Positions 33,000-44,479 of a stretch of 64,000 nucleotides of DNA are shown here, piece after piece. The notes below the pieces were generated by a model. It was not told where the DNA came from. It worked only from the letters and a program-made list of their open reading frames with translations, and made no database searches. The position numbers and the translations under genes are program-made. Source of the stretch: Agrypnia vestita. Lineage: Eukaryota > Arthropoda > Insecta > Trichoptera > Phryganeidae. The first letter of the stretch is position 1; each line of letters opens with the position of its first letter. Where the stretch lies: positions 124,001 to 188,000 of the forward strand of contig JADDOH010002275.1 of assembly GCA_016648135.1 (NCBI GenBank), read 5' to 3'.

Positions 33000-33220
33000 C
33001 ACTTTTTGCGAATTCCCGGTTCACTGATTTTGAATAGAGCTTTTTTATTGGGGGCAATGATTGCTGGATTTGTTCTCCATTATATCTGATTGGCCGCATT
33101 CAAGCGATCACAATGCTGACGTCACACCTTCATCCGCCTCCGAAACCATCCTCTTTTATTAGCTACTTGTGTTTAACTTCACGTGCGAGGCGTAACTACC
33201 TTTTTTCTTTTTTCTCAGAA
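33000..33220. other. Unassigned; CRE-like site
   Basis: TGACGTCA at 33117-33124; otherwise nothing. Confidence 0.4.
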
Positions 33221-33224
33221 AAAC

Positions 33225-33545
33225 TTTATTTATTCATCATTATCTTCATCCCCTTGTCTTAGTAGGGTCGGAGGGCCCAAAGACTACATGGTGCTTCCAT
33301 ATTTCCCTGTTTTGTGCCGCTTCCGTAATCTTAACCAGTCCTGTTTCAGTACACATTTTTCTGTTGTTCCTACCAGCTAAATCTGGAACGACTCACCGGT
33401 CGTCAATAGGTTATTTCCTGTTACTCGTTCCTCTGGCATTCTTAGCACATGTCCAAGCCACCTCACTTTTGATTTTTATGTAGATCCTATGCATGAAAAA
33501 GTCATGCTTCAATGTTCTCACTACACGGGCCTGCTATTAACGCCG
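33225..33545 (-). pseudogene. LINE reverse transcriptase 3' remnant
   Basis: The minus strand reads KVRWLGHVLRMPEERVTGN near 33470-33400, then LRKRHKTGKYG and SLGPPTLLRQGD near the end. WLGHVxRMPxER followed by an Arg-rich stretch is the post-RT segment of a non-LTR retrotransposon. Stops and shifts are present. The + frame at 33183-33380 is its antisense. Confidence 0.65.
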
Positions 33546-33549
33546 TAAA

Positions 33550-33980
33550 CAGTGATAGTAAAACAGATTTTATTTGTGCAATAGTGACATCAAAAATGTT
33601 TATGAATTTGAATGTAGTTTTTGGTGTCTTAAGGTTATAAATAACCCCTTAAACTCATAAATCTGGCTACATCACTTCTTGATAACGACGCGCCGCATAA
33701 TTTCATTTCAACAGTGCAGCAAACCACAACAAAATCTGTCGAGGAAGTTGAGAGGGCATCCTGATTGATATAATCGATATTGTTTCTCGGTATTCATTTT
33801 CAACATGTCTCCCTTGACAGAACAATGCTCCTGGAATACATCATGGAATTACTTCTCCCTCCCTCCATCATTTGTCATCTTCCTTCGTCGCATTTCAATC
33901 ATTGTTCGGTCTGGAAGTCAGAATAAATACCCTCGCGCACAAAGGGCCAATAAAGCTGGCATATTAGTGGAATCAAATCG
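33550..33980. other. Unassigned non-coding DNA
   Basis: No supported feature. Confidence 0.4.
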
Positions 33981-33984
33981 ATGA

Positions 33985-34420
33985 TTGTTTATGTATTGCA
34001 GAGCTGACTATACATTATGGTGTTCTTCAAGTGTTATATTTTTAATTTTTCATGATATGTATTTCGTTGTATATTTTATATTTCTATTTATGCCTTGTTA
34101 TTTTCTTCTCTTCATATTTCTCTGCTTGTGTTTATATTGTGTTATTAGTACTTATTCTGATTTTTTTTATGTGTGGCATTTTCTCTGAATAAATTGCTGA
34201 TTTCGTAATGCAGCTCAGGGACAGTGAAGTGGTTAGTGCAGTTTCCTCCCCGCGTCGCACGAGTGCTTTTGCTTCGTCAGCGAGGAAACTGCTTTAGCAT
34301 TAAAACAATGCCAATCTGGATGGCGAACGCGTAGGGCCGATTCGGGAGATTTCACTCGTAGAACGGCGCTCGGTCTTTGGTGGGTCCCACTTCAGTTTTC
34401 TTCATGTGTGCTGTTGAATT
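33985..34420 (+). mobile_element. Repeat D, copy 1
   Basis: The T-rich first half and the GC-rich second half (GTGAAGTGGTTAGTGCAGTT ... GTGGGTCCCACTTCA) match the reverse complement of 59555-60055. It carries an internal inverted pair CAGTTTCCTC / GAGGAAACTG. Fragments of the family are at 37670 and 42000. The complete boundaries are known only from copy 4. Confidence 0.7.
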
Positions 34421-34429
34421 AACCATAAA

Positions 34430-36055
34430 AGGATATGTTAAAGTAAGTAAAAAGGTGGAGAAACGGGTTTGAAGGGATTTGTTTAACAATAGTTAATTTC
34501 TAAACACCACGAATCAAGGAGGGAGGTACGATGACTTCGAAAGGGGCGTGTTTCATTAATTGATATTATAAAGTATATTTACTCATATAATATTAGTATA
34601 AGTAATATACGTGGTAAAGTAAAATAAAATATATTAGGCTACTAATAATAATAATTATCAACAATGATGAAAGCAATAAACACACGATAAATGTAATATA
34701 TAAAGTTAATAATAAAAACGATAATATCAATAAGTAGAAAGTAGAAACAAGAAATTCAGGATGAAGTCCAAATCTCAAAAATCACGTACGGTGTAAATAA
34801 GTACGAATAAATAAGTAAAGAACAAAAAAATATTAAGTTTTTTATAAAGCTGTATAATATATGTATAAACACATGTATTTTGTAAACATTAAATAGTAAA
34901 ATTTTGGATTTTTTAAATATCTATATTATTACAAAAATATTGAATATTAGTATTTACTGACTATTATTTGTGTATGCATATTTTATTAATAAATAAATAA
35001 AATTAAAAGTAGTTAGTGAAATAAATACAGGATAAAAGTAATAATATCAAAAACGTAATCATTGTAATTTGACAAAATATACATCGTATTCAAAACCATC
35101 AATTTGAAAAATTTACCAATAATTTAATAACATTCCTCATGATATATTATCAGCTTGCTTATTTTTTCTGTGATCAATTTATGCTTTATTTCTATGTTGC
35201 TGGATACTCTTATTTCCTTATGTAGAGAGTTTTCTTACTTTTTATTTATGCCATACTAATATGGCATTTTATTGATTACTTCATTGTTGTGTACTAAACG
35301 TACGTAATGGGCATTTATAATAAATACATTTGAGAACAACATTCCATATTATTACGTATTTTCTCTGTATTTCATTATTTTCAAATTGTTATTGCTCTGT
35401 AAAATATAAAATAACATTACAATTTATTTAAACTTTATGCTGTTGACATTTTCGCAGGTGTATAGGAAGCTTGACTATCCATAGGACAATTATGTGTTAA
35501 ACTAGTAAATTGTGTTGTAATGTAACAGTTTGAAATTTACATGTTCAGACGCATCCCATATAATTATTTCGTTGTCTGTCTGTCTGTCCGTAACTACGCG
35601 TAACTTCCTGTTACTTCTTTTTTTTTTGTTGATTTTTTACATAATTTGTTATTTTTTTATTTCACCCTCTCCTAACGATACATTTTCTATACAAATATCC
35701 ACCATTTGACACGTCTTACCCAAATTTTGCATACTTACACTTTAGGAACCGACATGTAAAAATACATCAATTTTGAAATGAAAAGTGCAGCTGGAATAAT
35801 AGATGGAATTATGGCACAATAAATCGGGTATGAATTCAGGTATGAAGGAAAAGGGTGTGTCGGTGCAAACAATCTACCTACCCTCCATGGAAATGGCATT
35901 ACGGTAACTGAGATAATTAGATTGTTAGAAAACCGTTAACTAAATATCATTTAAAGTAATATTCGATTACAAAACACACAACAAATACGATCAATTTTGA
36001 TGATCCGCCGTGCTCTTCAAATTGGCAGGTGTTGCACACCTTTGGACTACGATTA
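34430..36055. other. Unassigned AT-rich DNA with a TCTG tract
   Basis: GTTGTCTGTCTGTCTGTCC at 35572-35590 is the (GACA)n-type tail of the 9523 repeat class in opposite sense. The rest is AT-rich without supported features. Confidence 0.4.
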
Positions 36056-36059
36056 ATTT

Positions 36060-36475
36060 ATAGCAAGACTCATTATCGGTGTTTCAAATCCCACACTATC
36101 TTCAGAACCTTCATTGGCTTAAATATTCTGAGAGGATTGAATATAAGTTCAGCCTCACGATATTCAAGGCCATTCACAACATAGCCTCTCAATATACTAC
36201 CAACTTTTGCATTCCGTTTTTCATAAATTATGGACATCCAACACTTCTCTCAACATCAATACAATACAAGTAGGGTAGAAGTAAATCGCGTCCACAAAAC
36301 TAACTTTGGTAATAAACTACCAAACAAACTAGACAAACAGACAGCTTATTGCTGTTTAAAAGCAACTAATGATGCTCTTTTTTACACAATCATACAAAAA
36401 ATTATTGAATCAGATATTTATAATAGTATCTCATGTTTTCCCTCCACGTTTGCACTCCGCGAAAACACCTAATTC
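36060..36475 (+). pseudogene. LINE reverse transcriptase C-terminal remnant (CR1/Jockey-like)
   Basis: The + strand reads HYLQNLHWLKYSERIEYKFS and LTIFKAIHNIASQY, matching the conserved LHWLPxxxRIxYKxxLLTFKAxH segment at the end of CR1-like reverse transcriptases. After a frame change it continues FGNKLPNKLDKQTAYCCLK. Frameshifted; inactive. Confidence 0.7.
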
Positions 36476-36479
36476 CTCC

Positions 36480-37665
36480 TAGCTCTCTCATCCACAGTTT
36501 TATCCTTAAGTTAAAGTTTTTGCATGTCATTCGGCGTTTAAGTGAAGTTAGTTTTTAGCCAGTAAGTTGTTTTGTAAAATAATTTTAATGCGTAAATAAA
36601 TTACCTTTGAGGTGAGTTCTCACGGAAACAGCGATAAATATTATATCCAACTGCACTGAAATATTATACTTAATGAATTATTTATTTTATTTTTGATATT
36701 TTCCAGTGCTGTAATTCAACATATAAAAAAGGAATCTTACAAGATAGAAAAATACAATCGATTTGACAGATATCTTCCGATTTGATTATCTATGAGATTA
36801 TTAATCTGATCACATTAAAAATGAAAATACAGTTACTATGCGTCTTAAATTTCACAATTAAAATTACAATGTTTTGTTTATTACATTTAACCTCCCATCA
36901 AATTCATTTATGGTACGGTTACGAGGTTTGGGTGCCATTAAATCTCTCGTTAAATCTTGTCATTGCACAATTTGAATAATTTACAGTATTTACATTTATC
37001 GCAAACGATAATTATTATAAGTATTATCGTAAACTGTAAGATATGTTACGATGTGCTCGTGCAGTTACAATGTTTTATCTCCTCCTGAAATTATAGTATA
37101 TAAACGACAATATTGCTCTCTGAATATACGGTAAGAGACTACGATGAGTTTCTGCAATGGACGCTTCATTTTAGTGTTTTAGTAGAAAACGGGAAATGCA
37201 TACTTGCACTAGTGTGCCATGCACCATACGAAATTCTTCAAGGGTCCTTCTGTACCTGATAACATTTACTGTTTATTTTGGCGTTTAGCTGAAAATCTCC
37301 CTCAAATTTTTCATTTTGTTTAAGACAGGATTTAATTAACTAAATATTTTGCGAAAAAGACGGTTAAAAGTCTGCCGCTCATAAAAATTTTGTTCCGCGC
37401 AGTAAGTGACAAAAATAGAGAATTTTTTTTCACGTTTAGAAAGAATACCCAAGAGTACCCAATATTGTGTAAAATTATTTGAAACTTTGTTCATTCCAGC
37501 ACATTCATAATCATAATTGGAGATTTTTCATATTCCTAAGGATTATTGCAACATATTATCATATTAATAAGGATTATTGCAACATATTACCAAAAGCTCG
37601 TTTTCACTTATGGATAGTTTATGCATATGTCGCAGGCAATTTCTATTATTCGCCCCATACAAACG
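36480..37665. other. Unassigned non-coding DNA
   Basis: A local tandem duplication (AAGGATTATTGCAACATATTA at 37540 and 37568, about 28-bp period) is the only structure. Short frames show no family. Confidence 0.4.
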
Positions 37666-37669
37666 GCGC

Positions 37670-37760
37670 CGTCAGTTTACAGTGAATGGTACCCACCGCT
37701 TACCCAGGACCGTTCTAAGAGCAAAAAGAGCTTCCATATCGGTCCTACTCAATCGTCTCC
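37670..37760 (-). mobile_element. Repeat D, fragment
   Basis: AATGGTACCCACCGCTTACC and AGGACCGTTCTAAGAGCAAA then TATCGGTCCTAC align to 59555-59616. Confidence 0.6.
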
Positions 37761-37764
37761 AGGT

Positions 37765-38635
37765 TGACTTTTTTTCTATTAACAAGCAAGACCGTGCTGC
37801 TCCGCACCGGTCGTAAAAACCGTTGCGAAGCGGCACGGCCGCTAGATCAAAGCCTTAAAGTTTACAAGTTATCAAAGTTTACAAAGATATCAGTAAAATT
37901 TGTCACGAAAACTACATTAGAAAACTTTATATTCCAACCTTTTTTTACCTAGTGAATGTTTAATAATTTGATTGGGTATAATTTCGAATTGGTATTTTTT
38001 TTACATTTAAAATGTTGCCTACATCTTGACAATAACATTTGGCACTGTTGTCCGCTCCACCCACGTAATTGAAACGGCAGATGGCTCTGTAGAATAGAAT
38101 AGATATAGAGCATGGACACCGGGTACCTCCACGAACACTACATTGTCCTTTTCATTGCATCGTCTGAGGATTACAAATTTACCCGTCTTTTTGTCTGCTC
38201 GAATTTCACAGTTAAACACGATATTTTGAACATCTATTTAACTAGAACACAGAGAAAACTAAACTAATATATATGTATACATCACAATCTTCACATCAGC
38301 CATTGTCTGTTCACTGCTAGTGCTGCTCCAATAAATATGTTTATCGATAGGGCTTTGGGCGTTCTCTAGGTAGTTTTTATCTTTTGGTTACCATTTAAAA
38401 ATATTACATACCATATCTCTGCATTTTGAAATGCGGCCTGCCCATTGCATTTTATTTTTTTAGCAGTGACAACATTAATTAAATATCATAGTATAATGAA
38501 TAGGATCTCTACGTCAATTTTTTCTTGAGGATACCGTTTAAAAATATCACTTTATCGAATATCTATGCATTTTGAAATATAATCTGCCATAGAAAACATT
38601 ATCTAAATATCATTGTAAAGTGAATAGGATTATAA
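37765..38635. other. Unassigned non-coding DNA
   Basis: A minus frame at 38019-38219 (66 residues) has no recognised domain. Near-repeats of ATTTTGAAAT and ATCTCTGCATT at 38420 and 38565 hint at an old duplication. Confidence 0.35.
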
Positions 38636-38639
38636 AAGG

Positions 38640-38885
38640 GGTCACTTATGTAATCATGTGAAAGAAATGATTGAGGAGAGTTGGTAAAAGTGGTATAGCT
38701 AATGTTGATGACACCAGAAACAGCGGACGACCGGGCAATGACCAGGTAAAATATCCCATTAGAGGCCTCTAAAATATATGGATGATGTATGAACAGGCGT
38801 GAGGCGAGACTTGGCGAGGACAGAAAAGTGTACTGCTCCATTACATCTGCCTACCCCTGCGGGGCAAATAGGTTAGTTCAAAAGG
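38640..38885 (+). pseudogene. LINE 3' tail
   Basis: GATGACACCAGAAACAGCGG ... CGACCGGGCAATGACCAGG and the terminal CTGCCTACCCCTGCGGGGCA match the LINE type at 17800-18345 after its GRPR segment. Confidence 0.5.
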
Positions 38886-38889
38886 TTGT

Positions 38890-39170
38890 TAAATAGTTAG
38901 TACAACATAAATCATATTTATTATTCTCAGAAAACTAACTATCTTTGACCTAACCATATTTATTCACATCAATGTGTTTATACAAAGTTACTTTTTTCAA
39001 ATTAATTATTGTGTCCAACACAAAGTTAACGTTTCAAATATTGAAAATAAATTATATTCAAGATAACCTGTGAAATTTTAAAATTTCAAACTCTCTGACC
39101 CATAAATATGAACATTCTCGTGCATGTTTTCGATAAGCGTGTACAGAAGAGCACGATTGCAAATGAAGTA
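38890..39170. other. Unassigned non-coding DNA
   Basis: No supported feature. Confidence 0.4.
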
Positions 39171-39174
39171 AGCA

Positions 39175-39320
39175 TTCTATCCTCTGGCTACCTCCGATGA
39201 TCTGATGCATGTCAGGGCTGACGTCACATCAGCTCTGAAGATGGACCCTGATATGGGATCCGAAACGTCGTCCAGAAAAATCGTAAAAACTTCTACATTC
39301 ATTTATACATGAAAATTTTT
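39175..39320 (+). mobile_element. Penelope-like family C terminal fragment
   Basis: ATGGACCCTGATATGGGATC then CGAAACGTCGTCCAGAAAAAT matches the terminal motif at 42745, 44340 and 49490. It contains TGACGTCA at 39219-39226. Confidence 0.55.
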
Positions 39321-39740
39321 GTATCCGAATATAAATTTGAATCAAATATAAATAATTGTCTATTTTTATAAAAATATGAATACTGAAGTTCAATCATGAA
39401 CCTACTCAATGTAACTCTTGTCCCTGCTGCTACAATGAGGTCTCGCAGTTGACATAACATCGCTTTCAATTAAGGGTCGGACTATAATAATGCACCTCAT
39501 TGTCAATGCTTTTATACCAGTTGTTCGAGCAAATCGCCACTGTCCATTGTCCATTGTTTATTTTAACTGCAAGATTATTTGCGAATTTGGCTATTTTATA
39601 AAAAGTGCGTCCTACTTAATGTTAACATTACAATCCCAGTTAATTAAAAATTTGTTCTACACATCTAAGGCAGTTTTCTAAACAATTTAAAATATATCGA
39701 TTTATCATTCAGAATGATATAAAGAACAAATCTATCTTTC
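39320..39740. other. Unassigned non-coding DNA
   Basis: A 63-residue + frame has no recognised domain; nothing else. Confidence 0.4.
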
Positions 39741-39744
39741 GATA

Positions 39745-40080
39745 AAATTTAGTTGATAGTTATTTTTAATGAAATTTGAAATAAATTAAAATTTAATAAA
39801 TATTATTCAGTTCTGTAAGGTTAAGCGTTATTTTAAATGTGACAGCTGTTTCGGCTTATAAGGCTACTATCAAACAGTGGACATACCGCGTACCTATAAT
39901 CAACTTATTTATAAGATTTATGTTACCCCTTCCTTCACGAAATACATAAAACTGTCAATATCTCTAAAAATAATGGTTTTTTACACGTCATATATTATCT
40001 TCACTCATGAGTTAGCCAATCAGTCCTCCGAAGGATGATGTTAATTTTCGGAACATCGTGTATATTTATTTTTAAATATT
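39745..40080 (-). mobile_element. Penelope-like family B terminal fragment
   Basis: 39770-39935 aligns with 13155-13320 and 31740-31890 (GACAGCTGTTTCGGCTTA, CAAACAGTGGACATACC). The following 39965-40080 holds another terminal-type stem (CCTCCGAAGG ... TTCGGAACATC). Confidence 0.55.
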
Positions 40081-40094
40081 ATTGATAAGGCGAC

Positions 40095-40525
40095 ATAAGG
40101 TATTCGAGATGTGGATCTACAAAAGAATACTCAAAATAAGCTGGGTGGACAGAATTATGAATGAAGATGTTATGGTTCGGATGAATAAAGAAAAATAAAT
40201 TATTAAAATAATAAAAATCCGAAAACTGCAATATCTCGGACATGTGATGAGATATCTAAAGAAATACGAGACCTTGAATCTCATAGTGCAGAAAAAGATT
40301 GCCGGATTCGGGGCCCTGGAAGAAGGAGATCATCATGGCTGAAAAACCTGAGACAATGGTTTGGCCAGTCTACTGTCGAGCCACAGTTAACAAAGTTCCC
40401 ATAGGCAACATGATAGCCAAAGTCCGTTTAACGGATAGGTCACCAAAAGAAGAAGACGAAGAAATATTATTGAAACATGTTTTAAAATTGCAATGTTGCA
40501 CTAAAATAAGTTTTCGCTAAAAATG
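40095..40525 (+). pseudogene. LINE reverse transcriptase C-terminal remnant
   Basis: The + strand reads MWIYKRILKISWVDRIMNED, then IRKLQYLGHVMRYLKKYETL and SWLKNLRQWFGQSTVE-type and NKVPIGNMIAKVRL across two frames. This is the best preserved copy of the LINE type also found at 4310 and 42385. It covers the post-RT segment and probable C-terminus; the catalytic core is absent. Confidence 0.75.
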
Positions 40526-40529
40526 TATC

Positions 40530-40925
40530 ACTTTCCAATAATTCACCCCTACTGTCGATATTCTCTGAAATTACCAAAATCCCTTTCCCTTCACTCTCCA
40601 CCACCCTACTTAGTACAAACTTTGTTTCAATACAAATTAAAAGAAGGGATGTAAGTTTTCTTTTTCTGATATTTTATTCACGGTCTTACAAAACTATTTG
40701 CGAAGGGAAGGCTTTGAACCTTGCGTGCCTTCAGGGAGTTTATCAGGTATAGCGAGTGAGCCTGCTCCACAAGAGACGTAGAGGAATAGGTCATAAAGTT
40801 GGGATATTAATGTCACCGTTCTGGTGGACTTATTTGCTGCAAACATGCAATTTGTTTATAACAATCTGGTGTATTTATTACAATGTACTTACTACTGCTG
40901 AAAACATCTCACTGTGAACCTCTGT
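40530..40925. other. Unassigned non-coding DNA
   Basis: Nothing supported. Confidence 0.4.
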
Positions 40926-40929
40926 TTTT

Positions 40930-41330
40930 ATCAGAATATTTTGAGAATGTTTAAAATTTTCAAGAACACAATACTGCATACAAATTTATCAAGATAAATT
41001 ATAGATGTCTCATAGAGACGACGACATATTTTTTAAAAACTCCAATCAAAATACAGATATCTCATTATCAATAGTGACATCTGTATAGGATTAAAGGAAT
41101 GACAAAGATTTTGACTTCAAGTGGCGGTATAAATACAACTCACATACGATACAAGATGTGCAAATTAAACATATATACAAATCCCAAAATTTGATAAACA
41201 TGGTAATCTATAATGGGTGGGATTAATAAACGTTACATTGTTTAAAGTGATAACATAAGCCAGCCGTGTAATATGTCATAAGACCTATGAACACCCAAAA
41301 AAGACTTCCAAACCTACCTTCCCTTAAAAA
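40930..41330. repeat. Dispersed repeat C, copy 4
   Basis: The left end CAGAATATTTTGAGAATGT and AATTATAGATGTCTCATAGA match copy 5. The right end (TAATGGGTGGGATTAATAAA ... CCAAAAAAGACTTCCAAACC) matches it only as the reverse complement. Confidence 0.6.
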
Positions 41331-41339
41331 TAAGTTCCC

Positions 41340-41995
41340 TAAATTCCCATAAAAAGTTCATTTTTATTCATTATATTAAAACACCACAAAATGATATTGC
41401 TCGTTTTGAAAAAGTTACAAAATTTAACACTAAATTCTACTGTGATCGTTTTCCCCGAATCTGCCACCACAAATCAAAAGTTTTCAATCTCTGCTATTTC
41501 CTTTGTTAAACTTTTAGTTTAATGGGCTTGTATTCTATACGCTACTATTTTCTCTTCTACTGGACTTTGCTGAGGGCTGGGCAAAACGTTCCGAACGTAA
41601 ACTTTTCCGCCCACGACCCAGTGAACCTTTTCTCGGAAAACTTCCCTTATTTTAAGTTGTGGGTGGTTTTGTTACATCAACGTTATCCTTTTTATGTAAT
41701 CTCGTCCCAAATATTAAAGTTTTTCTTATAAATATGAAAACTAAATTTTCATATTTATAAGAAAATATAATATTTTCTCCGTAAATATATAAATACCTAC
41801 ATATTTCAATGCGTGACGTTTGTTTAATGAATGGAAAATATATCTGCAAAATACAATGTATTTCGAACGAACATGGTTACATTTATCTAATGCCCGTAGT
41901 AATGTAACGTAATTTTTCATATCATTTTTGTTGCTGCACTTCAATAATGAATGCTCAAATCATGCTTAAGCCACTTGAAGCATTTAAGATGCATA
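41340..41995. other. Unassigned non-coding DNA
   Basis: A small palindrome at 41720-41768 (AAATATGAAAAC / TTTTCATATTTATAAGAAA). Short frames on both strands show no family. Confidence 0.4.
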
Positions 41996-41999
41996 TCTG

Positions 42000-42115
42000 T
42001 GAAGAGGGACCCATCACATATCGGCCCTACCCTTTCGCCACTTAATTCGGCATTTTTCAATGCTAAAGATGTCATCCTCCCCACGTCACTTAATCTCGTT
42101 TGAGTGCAAGCCGTA
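42000..42115 (-). mobile_element. Repeat D, fragment
   Basis: ATCGGCCCTACCCTTTCGCC, then CGGCATTTTTCAATGCTAAAG align to 59609-59655. Confidence 0.6.
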
Positions 42116-42384
42116 AGACGGAGGTGTCCACGCTAAACGTAGGCCAGAGACGAAGAGGGCGATCTCCAACCCAATGGAAAATCGTCAAGGATATCAGCAG
42201 CCCACAACGTGGTGGTCAATTTCTTCAGTAATGAGGAAACCGACTGGAATAGAAGAGTCATGCTTCGCGTGCGTCGTCTGGCTGTTACATTGATTTGGAT
42301 TTTTCCATTAGGCAGCGGGTTCTCTGGTGGGGTAAATGATACTTTTAGAAAAAAATTCTAAAATATCACCCGACATCTTCCCTG

Positions 42385-42975
42385 ACATAAAATTAATAAT
42401 AAGAATCTTTTAAGATGAAAACGAGCACTACATATTTAAGAAACATAATAATATGCCGGATTGATATAGATATAAATGATAATGTCCAGATGCGAAAGGA
42501 CAAAGAAATCCTTAAAATAATTAAAACCCCAAAATCATAATTTTTTGGCCATATCTTGAGATATCCAAAGATGTACGAAATCCTGCATCTCACAATTCTA
42601 GACAAATTCGCGAGCAGAAGAGGTCCCGGAGGACACCGGAGACTACCTGGCTGCAAAACTTATGGCAATGGTTCTGAATATCAACTGTCCGACTATGTTT
42701 GAGTGCTGGCTTGCAATACTTAGCCACAATATCATACACACACATCAGCCCTGTTGATGGACCCTGCAATAAGATCCGAAACGTTGGCCAGAAAGGTCGT
42801 ATAAACGCGGCAGAATATTCCAAAAATTCAACCCAGAAGATTCTGAACGGTTGCGAAAATCTAAGAACATTTTGCTGCTAGCAAGATTATGATTACCAAC
42901 GTCCGATAACCGGACAATCGCTGGAAGAAGAAGAGGATGTCATGGACAGACACTTAAAACAATACATGATTTTTC
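42385..42975 (+). pseudogene. LINE remnant split by a Penelope-like insertion
   Basis: The left part reads RIDIDINDNVQMRKDKEIL and FFGHILRYPKMYEILHLT, then QWF-ISTV (about 42661-42690). The LINE resumes at about 42887 with IMITNVR, as in copy 40095 (MIAKVR). The 190 bases between are a Penelope-like family C fragment (ATGGACCCTGCAATAAGATC ... CGAAACGTTGG). Confidence 0.65.
42700..42885 (+). mobile_element. Penelope-like family C fragment, nested
   Basis: The terminal motif at 42752-42785 and the downstream AGATTCTGAACGGTTGCGAA ... CTAAGAACATTT match 44345-44470. Flanked on both sides by LINE sequence. Confidence 0.65.
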
Positions 42976-43000
42976 CTACCTTTTGGAAAATAGCGTGATG

Positions 43001-43598
43001 ATATTGTCACGGAACGTTTTCATTCACACCGAGGTGAATGAAAATACTAAAAAAATTCAAATTTTAATTTATTACCAAAGAAAGTCACCGGACACGAGTT
43101 AAATTGAAGAACCGTTCTCATAATAATATAGTCACTAACGTCTTCAAAATATTCACACATTTATTATTGCATTGTTCCTTAATTCGCACTAATTAACGCT
43201 GTTTTTTTCCTTTGATCAATTTAAAGTAAACTTCGTTCAAAGTTCGCACGAGAACGATTTCTCGCCCGGGTATTCCTTTATTTACTACCGTTAGTATCAC
43301 TGCGCTTGCTCTGTTCTAATATTGCTTGTGTTAACCGTCACCAATCACTGATCACACTGGTTTGCGCTACGCGTTACACGCAAATGACTGACCCTGCGTT
43401 GCGTAATGATTTTCCGTTTATAGACAACATCGTCCTTCCAGATCTTCGAAAAATTCTTGTGGAACTTTCCACATATTACGAGAGACTTGTAGACGATTCC
43501 AGAATGATGTGCCTGCGTGCATAATGTTATGGAATCTTCGAGAGAATTTGGTCGTATTGCTGTCAGTATTCAGTAGATTCACCATCTCGTTACAATAT
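43001..43598 (-). mobile_element. LTR family A, copy 4: complete solo LTR with ATAT duplication
   Basis: A 590-bp LTR (43005-43594) reads on the minus strand from TGTAACGAG to CCGTGACA, flanked by ATAT on both sides (43001-43004, 43595-43598). The TG...CA ends and the 4-bp duplication fit an LTR retrotransposon of Ty3/gypsy or related type. U3 holds GAA/TTC units at 5-bp spacing (plus coordinates 43532, 43537, 43542; and 43482 to 43502 with mismatches), upstream of a TATA box (CTATAAACGG, minus strand near 43420). No internal region, so it arose by LTR-LTR recombination. Frames at 43306-43621 are not genes. Confidence 0.85.
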
Positions 43599-43599
43599 T

Positions 43600-44050
43600 T
43601 AGCTTTGCATACCCCCAGCATCCCACACCGGAAACCTTATTTGTTTTAAATATAAGCTACATTTAGTTTATTTGCAATTTAAGTGCAATGTACCACAAAA
43701 CTCATAAAATAAGACATTTGTTCTGGAAATTCATTTATTTCATTTCTCATTATGTTCAGTGCTTTCACTTTGCGACTCTAGTGTACTGCGGTGATCTCGC
43801 GTGTGCTCAAGTGAATTTCATTTAAATTCAACAGATTCGCTTAACCTGATTCTTGAACCGCTCACGACGCTCCCGAGTCCGATTCCCGAGAGCTGTTTTG
43901 TTACTCCGCCTTCTGGCTACTAGACTTCAGTTTCCAAGCGGATGGATTTGTGGCGGCTCTGGACACCCCCGCCAGGCCGCCAGGGTTTCCGTATTTGATG
44001 ACACTGTGCATATCTCTTGCTCCAGCGACCATTGCCTTCTCGCCGACCAG
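43600..44050. other. Unassigned; GC-rich short frames
   Basis: 43850-44000 is GC-rich with overlapping + frames (70 and 92 residues) and lies upstream, on the opposite strand, of the LINE remnant. It is most likely antisense to eroded LINE sequence. Confidence 0.35.
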
Positions 44051-44054
44051 CACA

Positions 44055-44240
44055 CGTTTTTATAACAGTACGCAGTACCATGACTCGTCACAATCATCAC
44101 TGTTGGCTGTACAACCTCTGTTGGGCCTTGGCCTCCTCAAGGGTCTTCCTCGACTCATCTCGGCTGCCAGCTCTCTCCAGTTCTGGATCTCCAAGGCAGA
44201 TATATATGTCTTTGAGAACATTGGGTAGCAGTACCGTAAC
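44055..44240 (-). pseudogene. LINE 3' remnant
   Basis: The minus strand reads DIYICLGDPELERAGSRDES and KTLEEAKAQQRLYSQQ with a stop. The parallel segment at 52540-52680 (+) gives QLAQD and QWRKTLEEIKNNQELQSQQ, so both come from one LINE type. Confidence 0.6.
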
Positions 44241-44269
44241 TACGCGAGGCTAACTATAACTAGTGTACA

Positions 44270-44470
44270 CTGTTATAGGTCTTCTGGTTTATGTTTTCTG
44301 GGGTTTTATGCCGTGTTTTTATGACCAATTTACAGGGCTGATGCCTTGATGAACCCTGCAATGAGATCCATAACTTCAGCCAGAAAGGTCTTAAAAACAC
44401 GGCATAATACCCAAGAAAAGACAAACTAGAAGATTCTGAACGGCCATGAAAACCTAAGAACATTTTTAAC
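44270..44470 (+). mobile_element. Penelope-like family C terminus with inverted flanks
   Basis: TATGCCGTGTTTTTATGACC at 44308 is the inverted partner of GGTCTTAAAAACACGGCATA at 44386. The small stem AACCCTGCAATGAGATCCAT lies between. Similar to 42745 and 49425. Confidence 0.6.
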
Positions 44471-44479
44471 CGTTTGGTT

